A stretch of 46,824 bases of DNA from the NCBI GenBank assembly GCA_040751775.1, contig JBFMGD010000020.1, positions 1 to 46,824 on the forward strand, written 5' to 3'. Positions 23,280 through 31,664 of this stretch are shown piece after piece. A model generated the notes under the pieces. The model made no database searches, was not told the DNA's origin, and saw only the letters and a list, made by a program, of their open reading frames with translations. Source of the stretch: JBFMGD01 sp040751775. GTDB taxonomy: Bacteria; Bacillota; Dethiobacteria; DTU022. A program made the translations under genes and the position numbers. The number at the start of each line of letters is the position of its first letter. Position 1 is the first letter of the stretch.

Positions 23280-23404
23280 AGAGGCAAGATGTGAGAGGCA
23301 AGAATCAAGAAAAAAACTTATGTCTCCCGACAGTTCCCTCTTTTTCTTGCATCCGGTATCTTGTTTCCTGTATCTTGTAAGGGAGAGGGTTAGGGTGAGG
23401 GGGG
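23280..23404. repeat. Type B CAAGA/TCTTG repeat plus AGGGTGAGGGGGG
   Basis: AAGAGGCAAGATG and AGAGGCAAGAATCAAG are followed by complementary TCTTGCATCCGGTATCTTG units, like the stretch at 9138-9236. It ends with AGGGTGAGGGGGG (23392-23404), a 13-mer that also occurs at 37107-37119. The G-run doubles as the ribosome binding region of the next gene. Confidence 0.5.
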
Positions 23405-23411
23405 ATCGCTG

Positions 23412-24392
23412 TTGAAGCTGAGAGTATGGGCTGAATTCATGACACCGGAAGAGATCTGCGATCCGGCCGTTATCGCGCTGCTGCGGCGCTACGCCGTGCA
23501 GCCCTGCCTGGCTGTGCCCCACGGCAGCCTGGGGCCGGGTTACGCCCGGTTTTTAAAGGAGTACAGCGCGGCCGGGCTTGAGCCCGCACTGTGGCCTACC
23601 CTGAGCGATGAGTTGGGTTACTGGCCGCACGAGGGGAATGCCCTGGAGTTTTCCGCCTACGTTAACGAGCTGTTTCACTGGGCACAGGCCGAAAAGGTGC
23701 GCATCCCGTGGCTTGCCGTGGACCTGGAAACCCCTTATTACCAGTGGCAGGCTGCCGGCCGGGTAAAAGGTTTAAAGAAGGCGGTGGTCACTCTACGCCA
23801 GTATAAAGCCAACCGCAATCCGGAACGCTTCGCGGAGTCGGTCAAGACCTATCGCGCCCTGCAGGAATACCTGCGGCAGCAAGGGTGCTGCACACTGGTG
23901 CCTGTGCTGCCTTTCCTGGAGGCGGACCTGGCCGGAAACGCTGTTAAATTGCAGGATTACTTGGAAACGCCGGTCACCCCGGTCCAGTGGGATGTCATTT
24001 CGGTGATGCAGTACAATTCAATGTTGGTCGGTTATTCCAGGGGTCTAATCAAGCCGCGCGATGCGCAGTGGTATCTTTACCGGCTTTGCCTGAGCTTTAA
24101 AAAGGCTTTCGGCGCACGGGCGGCCTTATCCATCGGGACAACGGGTACCGGCAAACTGGGCACTGAACCCTATTACAAGCATCCGGTGGAGATGCTGCCC
24201 GATGTGGAGGCGGCGCTGGCCGCGGGTATCGATGACCTGGCTGTTTTTTGCCTGGAAGGGATTTTGAAGCACGTGCAGCCCGAGCAGTGGTTTGAGATGA
24301 TTGCCGCCGCCCGTCCCGCGGTGCCTCGCCGCTCCGGGAAGGCGGAGTTTTATCGCTCGGCGGGCCGCCTGCTCTACCGGGTTATACCGTAA
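23412..24392 (+). CDS. Conserved-looking hypothetical protein (possible TIM-barrel enzyme)
   Basis: This 326-residue soluble protein has no signal peptide or membrane segment, and I do not recognise the family. Its layout suggests alternating strands and helices, with strand-like segments VQPCLAVPHGSLG, PALWPTLSDELGYWP, IPWLAVDLETPYYQW, CCTLVPVLPFLEADL, WDVISVMQYNSMLVG, AALSIGTTGTG and DDLAVFCLEGILKHV in register. This would fit a (beta/alpha)8 barrel with acidic residues at strand ends (D/E in VDLETP, Glu in CLEG). A glycosidase or deacetylase-like role is possible but unproven. The start is TTG 23412 behind a GAGGGGGG run. The FAD oxidoreductase gene follows after 30 bases, probably in one operon. 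Confidence 0.7.
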   Translation: MKLRVWAEFMTPEEICDPAVIALLRRYAVQPCLAVPHGSLGPGYARFLKEYSAAGLEPALWPTLSDELGYWPHEGNALEFSAYVNELFHWAQAEKVRIPWLAVDLETPYYQWQAAGRVKGLKKAVVTLRQYKANRNPERFAESVKTYRALQEYLRQQGCCTLVPVLPFLEADLAGNAVKLQDYLETPVTPVQWDVISVMQYNSMLVGYSRGLIKPRDAQWYLYRLCLSFKKAFGARAALSIGTTGTGKLGTEPYYKHPVEMLPDVEAALAAGIDDLAVFCLEGILKHVQPEQWFEMIAAARPAVPRRSGKAEFYRSAGRLLYRVIP

Positions 24393-24422
24393 ATTACTCA
24401 GTTCAAGATGGCGTGATCTAAG

Positions 24423-25547
24423 ATGGAGCATGCAAAAGTTTTAATCATCGGGGCCGGTGTGGTCGGCCTGGCTGTGGCGGCGGAGTTGGCCGGCCGCTCC
24501 GGGCGGGACGGCATAACCTTGATGGAGCGGCACAACCGGTTCGGCCTCGAGATATCGAGCCGCAACAGCGAGGTAATCCACGCCGGCATTTATTATCCGG
24601 CAGGCAGCTTGAAGGCCGCTCTATGCGTGGAGGGTAACCGGCTGCTCTATCGCTTCTGTGAGCACTGGGCGATACCCTGCCGGCGTCTCAGCAAGCTGAT
24701 CGTCGCCCGCGAAGAGAGCGAAATCGGAGCCCTGGAGCGGCTCTATGCACAGGGACGGAGCAACGGGGTAGACGACCTGGCGCTTCTGGATGCCGCCCGG
24801 GTAGCCGTACTGGAACCGCACGTCAGCGCGCGGGCGGCGCTGCTCTCTCCGTCAACGGGCATCGTTGATTCACACCGCCTGATGCAGCGCCTGGCGGGGC
24901 TGGCCGCGCAGGGCGGCGTGATGGCGGCCTACTGTCATGAAGTGGTTGCCGTTGAGCCCGCAGGCGGCGGTTTCCGGGTGCGTTACCGGAACCCGGACGG
25001 CAGCCTGGACTGTATGCTGTGCGACTGGCTGATCAACAGCGCCGGCCTGGGCGCGGACCGGATCGCCGCCTGGACAGGAATCGACCTTGACACCGCCGGC
25101 TACAGGATCCACCCCTGCAAGGGAGATTATTTCAGCGTCTCCCAGGGCAAGGCGAAATATATCGAGCGGCTAATTTACCCGCCTCCCCTGGATGAACTTA
25201 AAGGGTTGGGCGTTCACGCCACCAAGTCGCTCGACGGCCGGCTGCGCCTCGGTCCAGACGCCGCCTACGTGGAAGATCTCGACTACCGCGTGGACCCGGC
25301 CAAGGCGGGCCGCTTTTATGAAGCGGTGAGGAGCTACCTGCCGTTTATCGAGCCGGCGGATCTCGAACCGGAATCAGCCGGTATCCGCCCGAAACTGCAG
25401 GGCCCGGGCGAACCGTTCCGCGACTTCGTGGTGCGCCACGAAGAGTCGCGCGGCTTGCCGGGCCTGATCAACCTGATCGGCATTGAATCCCCCGGATTAA
25501 CCTGCTGCCTGAGCCTGGCCCGCCTTGTCGCCGACCTGCTCCAATAA
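24423..25547 (+). CDS. FAD-dependent oxidoreductase (L-2-hydroxyglutarate dehydrogenase-like)
   Basis: This is a 374-residue DAO-superfamily flavoprotein. The N-terminal dinucleotide fold VLIIGAGVVGLAVAAELAG and acidic ERHNRFGLEISSRNSEVIHA (about residues 37-56), then GIYYPAGSLKA, match the L-2-hydroxyglutarate oxidase/dehydrogenase group. SAGLGADRIA, VHATKSLDGRLRLGPDA and the ending LINLIGIESPGLTCCLSLA complete the family pattern. It oxidises a 2-hydroxy acid with FAD. The electron acceptor and true substrate are not determinable. It lies 30 bases after the hypothetical gene and 70 before the OYE-type flavoenzyme, so the three may form one oxidative unit. Confidence 0.85.
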   Translation: MEHAKVLIIGAGVVGLAVAAELAGRSGRDGITLMERHNRFGLEISSRNSEVIHAGIYYPAGSLKAALCVEGNRLLYRFCEHWAIPCRRLSKLIVAREESEIGALERLYAQGRSNGVDDLALLDAARVAVLEPHVSARAALLSPSTGIVDSHRLMQRLAGLAAQGGVMAAYCHEVVAVEPAGGGFRVRYRNPDGSLDCMLCDWLINSAGLGADRIAAWTGIDLDTAGYRIHPCKGDYFSVSQGKAKYIERLIYPPPLDELKGLGVHATKSLDGRLRLGPDAAYVEDLDYRVDPAKAGRFYEAVRSYLPFIEPADLEPESAGIRPKLQGPGEPFRDFVVRHEESRGLPGLINLIGIESPGLTCCLSLARLVADLLQ

Positions 25548-25617
25548 ATAATGCAAAAGCATAAGTCTCCCTGCCGGTGAAAAACTAAAATGTTAAACTA
25601 CGGTAAGGGAGGCTGAT

Positions 25618-27609
25618 ATGATGAAGGCGGCACCGACCATTGAAAAAAAGAAAAGTATGGAATCCGGCGGCGCCGGGCGCTACCGGCACCTGCTCGCACC
25701 GGGTAAAATAGGCGGCATGGAGCTGCGCAACCGGGTTGTGATGCCCCCCATGGGCACCAACTACGCCGATTTGGACGGATTTGTCACGGAGCAGTTAATT
25801 GACTATTACCGGGCCCGGGCGGAAGGGGGTGTTGGGTTAATCATCGTGGAGGTGGCAGCCGTCGCACCCGAAGGAAAAGCGATCAAGAGGCAGCTGGGGA
25901 TCTGGGCGGATAAGTTTATTCCCGGCTTGCGCGCCCTGGCCGGTGCGATTAAGAGCCACGGGGCGAAGGCGGCGATCCAGCTCCACCATGCCGGCCGGCA
26001 GACATCTTCGCAGAATACCGGTTTACAGCCGGTGGCTCCTTCGGAGATTGCCTGTCCGGTCTGCCGGGAAACGCCGCGCATCCTCTCCGTTGAAGCGATC
26101 GGAGGGCTGGTCGAGGCTTTCGGGCATGCCGCCCGCCGGGCCAGGGAAGCGGGATTTGATGCCGTTGAAATTCACGGCACCCACGGCTACCTGCTCAACC
26201 AGTTTCTTTCCCCCTACAGCAATAAGCGGACGGATCAATACGGCGGCAGCCTGGAAAACCGGCTACGCTTCCCGCTGGAGGTTCTGGCGGCGGTGCGGCG
26301 GGCTGTTGGTGAAGAATTTCCGGTCATTTACCGGATGAACGCGAACGAATACGTGGAGGGCGGCCTTACATTCGACGACGCCCGCGATTTCGCCCTGCGC
26401 CTCGTCAACAGCGGGGTGGAAGCGCTGCATATATCCGCGGGCGTTTACGGCTCTCCGGCACCGATGATCGCCACCATGGCGACCCCGCCGCTGCCCCTGG
26501 CCGGGTATGCCGCGGAAATCAAGGAGGTCGTCGATATTCCGGTAATCGCCGTCGGCAAGATCCATGACCCTGAGCAGGGGGAAGCATTGCTTGAAGAACA
26601 AAAAGCGGACTTTGTATCGATCGGGCGCGGCTTGATTACCGATTCCCATTTTGTGAAAAAGATCGAAATGGACCAGGTGGAGAATATCCGCAAGTGTATC
26701 CAGTGCAACCAGAAGTGTATCGACCCGCTCCTGGTGCACAGTTTACCGGTCAGCTGCATCTATAATGCCAGGGTCGGTCGTGAATCCGAGTTTTCCTTTG
26801 AGAAAGCGCAGCGCGGCAAAAAAGTAGTCGTAGTGGGGGGAGGCCCGGCCGGCCTGGAGGCAGCGCGGACGGCCCGGGAAAGGGGGCACCGGGTCGTTCT
26901 TTTTGAGCGCTCCGGTGAGCTGGGCGGCCAGGCCATCCTGGCGCAAGCGTCTCCGGAGAAGGATCGCTTCGGTGAACTGCTGCGTTACCTGATTCACCGT
27001 ACTGCGGTACTGGAGGTCGAGGTGCGGAAGAATACCGAGGCAACCGTGGAAGCTATCCTCGGGGAAAAGCCGGATGCTGTGATTCTGGCCACCGGCGCCC
27101 GGCCGCTGATTCCGAATTTGCCCGGATTGGAACCGCACAGCGCTGTCACCGCCTGGGACGTCCTGGAAGGGATCGCCAAACCGGGCAAGCGGGTGGCCAT
27201 CGTCGGCGGCGGTGTGGTCGGCTGTGAAACGGCTGAATTTCTGGCCGAGAAAGGGCATCACGTGATTATCCTGGAGGCGGCCGGTGAGGCGGCGCGGGAT
27301 CAAAGTCCCACGCTGCGAGGCGAACTTCTGGCCCGCCTGAAAACGAACCCGGCGATCGAGCTGATCACCGGCGCCGAGGTTACCGCCGTCGGCCAGCGTT
27401 CAGTATCCGTCCGCCGCGGCCAGGGAGAAGAGACGGCCTTCAAAGAGATCGATACCGTAATCCTGGCGGTGGGCGCGCAACCGTATAACCCCCTGGAGGG
27501 AGAACTAAAAGCGCGCCTGGATGAGGTTTATGCTGTCGGCGATTGCGACCGGCCGCGCAACGCCGGGGAGGCCGTGCATGAAGCATTTAAAGTCGCCTAC
27601 CGCCTGTGA
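25618..27609 (+). CDS. NADH:flavin oxidoreductase, 2,4-dienoyl-CoA reductase type
   Basis: This is a 663-residue three-domain flavoenzyme. The N-terminal old-yellow-enzyme barrel binds FMN (MELRNRVVMPPMGTNYADLD, AIQLHHAGRQ, VEIHGTHGYLLNQFLSP, FVSIGRGLITD). A 4Fe-4S cluster site follows at about 360-380 (CIQCNQKCID then C after 12 residues). Next are an FAD domain (VVVVGGGPAGLEAARTARER) and an NAD(P) domain (VAIVGGGVVGCETAEFLAEK), and the end YAVGDCDRPRN is typical. Such proteins reduce activated C=C bonds in enoyl-CoA or other enoates. The usual NP after the fourth cysteine is NA here. GGGAGG precedes the start, where either of two adjacent ATGs could serve. A strong terminator follows. Confidence 0.9.
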   Translation: MMKAAPTIEKKKSMESGGAGRYRHLLAPGKIGGMELRNRVVMPPMGTNYADLDGFVTEQLIDYYRARAEGGVGLIIVEVAAVAPEGKAIKRQLGIWADKFIPGLRALAGAIKSHGAKAAIQLHHAGRQTSSQNTGLQPVAPSEIACPVCRETPRILSVEAIGGLVEAFGHAARRAREAGFDAVEIHGTHGYLLNQFLSPYSNKRTDQYGGSLENRLRFPLEVLAAVRRAVGEEFPVIYRMNANEYVEGGLTFDDARDFALRLVNSGVEALHISAGVYGSPAPMIATMATPPLPLAGYAAEIKEVVDIPVIAVGKIHDPEQGEALLEEQKADFVSIGRGLITDSHFVKKIEMDQVENIRKCIQCNQKCIDPLLVHSLPVSCIYNARVGRESEFSFEKAQRGKKVVVVGGGPAGLEAARTARERGHRVVLFERSGELGGQAILAQASPEKDRFGELLRYLIHRTAVLEVEVRKNTEATVEAILGEKPDAVILATGARPLIPNLPGLEPHSAVTAWDVLEGIAKPGKRVAIVGGGVVGCETAEFLAEKGHHVIILEAAGEAARDQSPTLRGELLARLKTNPAIELITGAEVTAVGQRSVSVRRGQGEETAFKEIDTVILAVGAQPYNPLEGELKARLDEVYAVGDCDRPRNAGEAVHEAFKVAYRL

Positions 27610-27647
27610 GCTAAAGAGGCGCAGGCGCCGGGATATCCGCCTTCTAG

Positions 27648-27674
27648 AGCCCCCCGCAAGGGGGGCTGTTTTTT
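27648..27674 (+). terminator. Intrinsic terminator
   Basis: AGCCCCCC (27648-27655) pairs perfectly with GGGGGGCT (27660-27667) around a GCAA tetraloop, followed by G and six T. It ends the flavoenzyme unit. Confidence 0.92.
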
Positions 27675-27680
27675 ATGTCT

Positions 27681-27709
27681 TTGACGGTTCACGGCAGTAG
27701 AATTATAAT
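27681..27709 (+). promoter_or_regulatory. Sigma-A promoter for the ABC-F gene
   Basis: TTGACG (27681-27686), 17 bases and TATAAT (27704-27709). A 65-base leader precedes the ABC-F start. I see no clear attenuator hairpin in it. Confidence 0.75.
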
Positions 27710-27784
27710 GAACTTGTAACTGCTTTGGGATTCAGTGGTCAGCATGTGATCGAGTGAAGCAAATTCGCTACCGCGGGAGGAACC

Positions 27785-29704
27785 ATGCCTCTTTTAAATG
27801 TATCCGGTATTTATAAATCATTCGGCGCTCAACCGGTTCTCGAAGGAGCCGCGCTGCAGCTTCAGCCCGGCGAGAAGGCGGGGCTGATCGGGCCGAACGG
27901 CTCGGGTAAAACCACCCTGCTGAAGATTATCGCCGGCCAGGTGGAGGCGGATGCGGGTGAGGTGCACCTGGCCCGGGGCACGGCGCTCGGGTATCTGGCC
28001 CAGGAACAGCCGCCTGAAGCCGCCGGCTCGCTGCGCCGCCGGTTGGAGGAACCGCTGCGCCCGCTGTTGGAGATGAAAAGGGAGCTGAGCGCCCTGGAGC
28101 AGCAGATCGCCTCTCTTTCCCGGGAAATGAAGGAGAGCGTTCGCTTGCACCAACTGCTCGAGCGCTACGGCATGCTCTCCACCCGCTTTGAAGAGCAGAG
28201 CGGTTACCAGGTCGAAAGCCGCATCCTGGCGGTGGCGCAGGGCCTGGGATTTGACCCGTCGGAGCTGGATCGCGATCTCTCCTGTTTCAGCGGCGGTGAA
28301 AAAACCAGGGCCCGCCTGGCGTTCCTGCTGCTGCAGGAGCCGGATTTACTGCTGCTCGATGAACCGACCAACTTTTTGGATATGGAAGCGCTGTATTGGC
28401 TGGAAAAGTTCTTGCGGGACTGGCCCCGCGCCCTGCTCGTGGTCTCCCATGACCGCTATTTCCTGGACCGGGTAGCCGGGCGCATTTTTGCACTGGAAAG
28501 ATCCAAGGTTAAAAGCTATACCGGCAACTATACCGCTTACCTGGCCCAATTTCAGCAGGAACAAGCCGACCGGGAACGAGTCTACCGCAGACAGCAAGAG
28601 CTGTTGGACCGTGAAAATAAGCTGATCCGTGAATCAAAGGCCGATGAACGTTCCAAGCGCCAGGCGCGCAGCAGGCAGAAACGGCTGGAAAAAGTGGAAC
28701 AGGTGGAACGCCCGGTTGAGGAACGGTCGTTTAATCTCGGTTTTGACTACGCCGGACGCGGCAGCCGCGTGATGATCAGTTTTGAAGATATCGCCAAGTC
28801 GTTCGGCGAGGCGGCGCTTTTTCAGGCGATCAATTTTGAAATCCGCTGGGGTGAGCGGGTAGCCCTGGTCGGCCCTAACGGTGCCGGTAAAACGACGCTG
28901 CTAAAAATGATCGCCGGAGAGGTTGAACCCTCGGCGGGTAAGATCCGCCTCGGCCCGGCGGTGCGCATCGTCTATTTCGCACAAGAGCAGGAGCAGCTTG
29001 ACCCGGGCCGGACCTTGATCGAGGAGATCACCGCGGCAACGGATCTGGACGTGAAGCAGGCCCGCAACCACCTGGGGCGCTACCTCTTTCAGGGTGATGA
29101 TGTATTTAAAAAGGTGCGCGATTTAAGCGGCGGGGAAAAGAGCCGCCTGGCCCTGGCCCGCCTGGCGTTAACCAGCGGGAACTGCCTGCTCATGGACGAG
29201 CCGACCAGCCACCTGGATCTGCCCGCGGTGGAGCAGCTGGAGAAGGCGCTGCAGGGTTATCCCGGCACGATAATCGTGGTCTCGCATGACCGCTACTTTC
29301 TGACCAATTTGGCAAACCGGGTATTCGAGCTGGAGTCCGACGGCCTGAGGCTATTCGAAAGCGGTTTTACGGAATATCTGCTGGCGCGGGATGAAAGACC
29401 GCGGGCCAGGGAAAAACCGGAGAAAAAAGAAGAAAAAGATCTGCGCCGCTTGGAACGCCTGGAGCAGAAAGAGAGGCAGCGCCAGGAGAGGCAGCTTCTA
29501 TCAGAGCAGGAGCGCCTGGAGTCTGATATTGCCGACGCGGAAGCGGTGATCGCCCGGCTGGAACACTCCCTGGCGGATCCGGATAACTACAGCGATTATA
29601 ATTACCTCGGTGAGCTCGGTGAACAGCTTGAAGAGGAGAAAAACAGCCTGGCCGTCCTGCTGCGGCGCTGGGAAGAGGTCAGCCGCCGGCTGGAGAACCA
29701 ATAG
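27785..29704 (+). CDS. ABC-F family ATPase
   Basis: This 639-residue soluble protein has two ABC domains and no membrane segment, the layout of ABC-F translation factors that act at the ribosomal E site. First domain: Walker A GPNGSGKTTLLK (about 37-48), signature FSGGEKTRARLAF, Walker B LLLLDEPTNFLD. Second domain: GPNGAGKTTLLK (about 366), LSGGEKSRLALARL and LLMDEPTSHLD. A charged linker (about 255-310, ADRERVYRRQQELLDRENKL) joins them, and a C-terminal Lys/Glu-rich coiled coil (from about 535) follows, as in YdiF/Uup-type members. An antibiotic-resistance role cannot be inferred. It has its own promoter and is followed by about 200 bases before tsaE. Confidence 0.92.
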   Translation: MPLLNVSGIYKSFGAQPVLEGAALQLQPGEKAGLIGPNGSGKTTLLKIIAGQVEADAGEVHLARGTALGYLAQEQPPEAAGSLRRRLEEPLRPLLEMKRELSALEQQIASLSREMKESVRLHQLLERYGMLSTRFEEQSGYQVESRILAVAQGLGFDPSELDRDLSCFSGGEKTRARLAFLLLQEPDLLLLDEPTNFLDMEALYWLEKFLRDWPRALLVVSHDRYFLDRVAGRIFALERSKVKSYTGNYTAYLAQFQQEQADRERVYRRQQELLDRENKLIRESKADERSKRQARSRQKRLEKVEQVERPVEERSFNLGFDYAGRGSRVMISFEDIAKSFGEAALFQAINFEIRWGERVALVGPNGAGKTTLLKMIAGEVEPSAGKIRLGPAVRIVYFAQEQEQLDPGRTLIEEITAATDLDVKQARNHLGRYLFQGDDVFKKVRDLSGGEKSRLALARLALTSGNCLLMDEPTSHLDLPAVEQLEKALQGYPGTIIVVSHDRYFLTNLANRVFELESDGLRLFESGFTEYLLARDERPRAREKPEKKEEKDLRRLERLEQKERQRQERQLLSEQERLESDIADAEAVIARLEHSLADPDNYSDYNYLGELGEQLEEEKNSLAVLLRRWEEVSRRLENQ

Positions 29705-29861
29705 CTAACGGCGCCCGGCGCAGCAGGTGATGGGGCTGCCGCAAGCGCCTGGTGATGATGCGCCGCGGCAGCAAAGAATTGAACCGATGTTGCACCATTG
29801 CCTTGCTCCTTGTGAGCGCTGTCTGATTCACATGTGGACACGGTCGTGGCAAAGCGGTTGT

Positions 29862-29890
29862 TTGCGTTTTCGGCCGGACAAAGCTATAAT
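29862..29890 (+). promoter_or_regulatory. Promoter for the tsaE operon
   Basis: TTGCGT (29862-29867), a 17-base spacer and TATAAT (29885-29890). The transcript would start just before or near ATG 29905, so the leader is very short. This favours the later start at 29923 if the RNA begins around 29897. Confidence 0.6.
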
Positions 29891-29904
29891 CAAAACAGGA
29901 AAAT

Positions 29905-30474
29905 ATGGAAAAGCGGGGGACTATGCGGCAAGGTGAAGCATTTATAACGACGCGTCAGGAGAAGGAAACGGAGTCGATCGGCGCATTATTGGGTAAATAT
30001 CTGCAGCAGCCCCTGGTAGTAGCGCTCTATGGCGAGCTGGGCAGCGGGAAAACTGTCCTGGTGCGCGGCGCCGCCTCAGGCCTTGGTGTGACCGGGCCGG
30101 TCAGCAGCCCGACTTTTGTTTTGCTGAAGAGCTATCCGGGCCGGCTGTCTTTACATCACTTTGATTTTTACCGGCTCGAGGATCCGGAAGAGCTGTACGA
30201 TTTGGGGTTTGATGAGTATTTGCCCGGTGACGGTATCGCTTTTGTGGAATGGGCCGGGCGCTTACCACGGCAGCTGCCACCGGAACGCCTCGATATTACC
30301 ATCGAGCGTTTGGACGATCATGCCGGTGAAGGCCGCCGCTTGTGGTTCCGGCCGCACGGCGCGGTTGCTTCTATGGTGACGGAAACGCTGCTTGAGGGCA
30401 TCTCCTGGCGGGTGGACGGAACCTTGAATACGATCCCTTTTCTTGCGGAAGAGGAGAGCGGAAGGTTGGGCTGA
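29905..30474 (+). CDS. tsaE: tRNA threonylcarbamoyladenosine synthesis ATPase TsaE
   Basis: TsaE is the ATPase that works with TsaB and TsaD to put threonylcarbamoyl on A37 of ANN-decoding tRNAs. Seen are the P-loop ALYGELGSGKTVLVRGAASG (about residues 40-59), VSSPTFVLLKSYPGRLSLHH, DFYRLEDPEELYDLGFDEYL and VEWAGRLPRQLPPERL. At 189 residues it is longer than the usual 140-160 because of a C-terminal tail after the FRPHG segment. ATG 29905 has AGGA upstream. ATG 29923, giving MRQGEAF, is an alternative. The stop overlaps the CTG from which tsaB probably starts, so the genes are coupled. Confidence 0.93.
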   Translation: MEKRGTMRQGEAFITTRQEKETESIGALLGKYLQQPLVVALYGELGSGKTVLVRGAASGLGVTGPVSSPTFVLLKSYPGRLSLHHFDFYRLEDPEELYDLGFDEYLPGDGIAFVEWAGRLPRQLPPERLDITIERLDDHAGEGRRLWFRPHGAVASMVTETLLEGISWRVDGTLNTIPFLAEEESGRLG

Positions 30475-31187
30475 AACTGCTGATTCTCGGTATCGATACG
30501 GCGACCCTAGCCTGCAGCACGGCGCTGCTGCAAGATGAATGCCTGCTGGCGGAATTCACTCTCAATATCAGGAAAACCCACTCGGAAAGGCTAATGCCCC
30601 TGGTGGATGCCATGCTGGCGGAGGCCGGTTTGGAAAGAGAACAGCTAAACGCCGTTGCCGTCGCCGCCGGACCCGGTTCTTTCACCGGTATCCGGATCGG
30701 CGTGGCCACGGCCCGCGCGCTGGCCCAGGGTCTCGCTATCCCGGCGGTAGGTGTATCCACCCTGGAAGCGCTGGCGGAGGGGATAGCCGCGCCGGGAGTG
30801 TTAATTTGCCCGCTCCTGGATGCCCGCCGCAACCAGGTTTACACGGCGCTTTACCGCCGTGAACCAAGCCCCGGCCGGGATCTCGAGATACTGATCCCCC
30901 CGTGCGCGGCAGATTTGGCCTCCTTTATTGAACGGCTGCAGAAATTTAGCGAGCCGGTCGTGTTTACCGGGGAGGGTGTTGACAGCTTCACTGATTACTT
31001 AAGCGGCGCCCTGGGCGAGATGGCCTCTCTGCCCGCGGGACCGCTGCGCCTTTGCCGGGCCGGGTTGGTCGCTTTATGCGGCCGGCGGCTGCTCGAAAAA
31101 CAGCCGCACCCGTCATACCGGGAGCTGCTGCCGATGTATTGCCGCCTGCCGGAAGCGGAGCGCCTGCTTACAACAAGAAAGGAGTAA
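30471..31187 (+). CDS. tsaB: tRNA threonylcarbamoyladenosine synthesis protein TsaB
   Basis: TsaB is the partner that dimerises with TsaD in t6A synthesis. The conserved N-terminus LLILGIDTATLACSTALL is encoded from about 30477 on, yet the first ATG in frame (30594) would remove it. The only suitable start is CTG 30471, which overlaps the tsaE stop as CTGA and has GGAAGG upstream. I therefore choose it, giving 238 residues. GPGSFTGIRIGVATARALAQ is the family hallmark, and ICPLLDARRNQVYTALY follows. No ATG, GTG or TTG lies in frame after the region that would leave the N-terminus intact. A rare CTG start or a sequence error are the two explanations. Confidence 0.88.
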   Translation: MKLLILGIDTATLACSTALLQDECLLAEFTLNIRKTHSERLMPLVDAMLAEAGLEREQLNAVAVAAGPGSFTGIRIGVATARALAQGLAIPAVGVSTLEALAEGIAAPGVLICPLLDARRNQVYTALYRREPSPGRDLEILIPPCAADLASFIERLQKFSEPVVFTGEGVDSFTDYLSGALGEMASLPAGPLRLCRAGLVALCGRRLLEKQPHPSYRELLPMYCRLPEAERLLTTRKE

Positions 31188-31190
31188 GCC

Positions 31191-31664
31191 GTGCCGGTCG
31201 TAATCGAACCGATGACGCTAGATGATCTGGACGCGGTGGCGGCGATCGAAGCCGCTTCCTTTACCCAGCCCTGGTCCAGGCAGTCATTTTACTCTGAACT
31301 GGCCAACAATCAGCTGGCCAGTTATTATGTAGCCAGGCTGGAGGGAAATGTAGCCGGTTACGGCGGCGTATGGGTCATTTTGGACGAGGCCCATGTAACG
31401 ACCCTGGCCGTGGACCGGCGCTACCGCCGCAGGGGCATTGCCGGCAGCCTGCTGGAGAGGTTAATCGAGCGGTCGCAGGCGCTGGGAGCACTCCGGATGA
31501 CCCTGGAGGTGAGGCCCAGCAACCAACCGGCGCGTTCACTCTATGAAAAATACGGATTCAGCGTCCAGGGAATCCGCAAACGCTACTACTTTAACGAGGA
31601 TGGATTAATCATGTTCAAGGAAGACCTGGGCCAAACCGGTTGTATCGATGAACCGGCCCGTTAA
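31191..31664 (+). CDS. rimI: Ribosomal protein S18 alanine N-acetyltransferase RimI
   Basis: This 157-residue GNAT-fold acetyltransferase modifies the N-terminal alanine of ribosomal protein S18. Seen are IEAASFTQPWSRQSFYSELA (about 20-39), VTTLAVDRRYRRRGIAGSLL (acetyl-CoA loop RRxGxAG) and LEVRPSNQPARSLYEKYGFS, followed by RKRYYFNEDGLIM, the standard RimI ending. The start is GTG 31191, five bases after AAGGAG and three after the tsaB stop. It overlaps tsaD by 17 bases. Its place between tsaB and tsaD is common in Firmicutes. Confidence 0.93.
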   Translation: MPVVIEPMTLDDLDAVAAIEAASFTQPWSRQSFYSELANNQLASYYVARLEGNVAGYGGVWVILDEAHVTTLAVDRRYRRRGIAGSLLERLIERSQALGALRMTLEVRPSNQPARSLYEKYGFSVQGIRKRYYFNEDGLIMFKEDLGQTGCIDEPAR

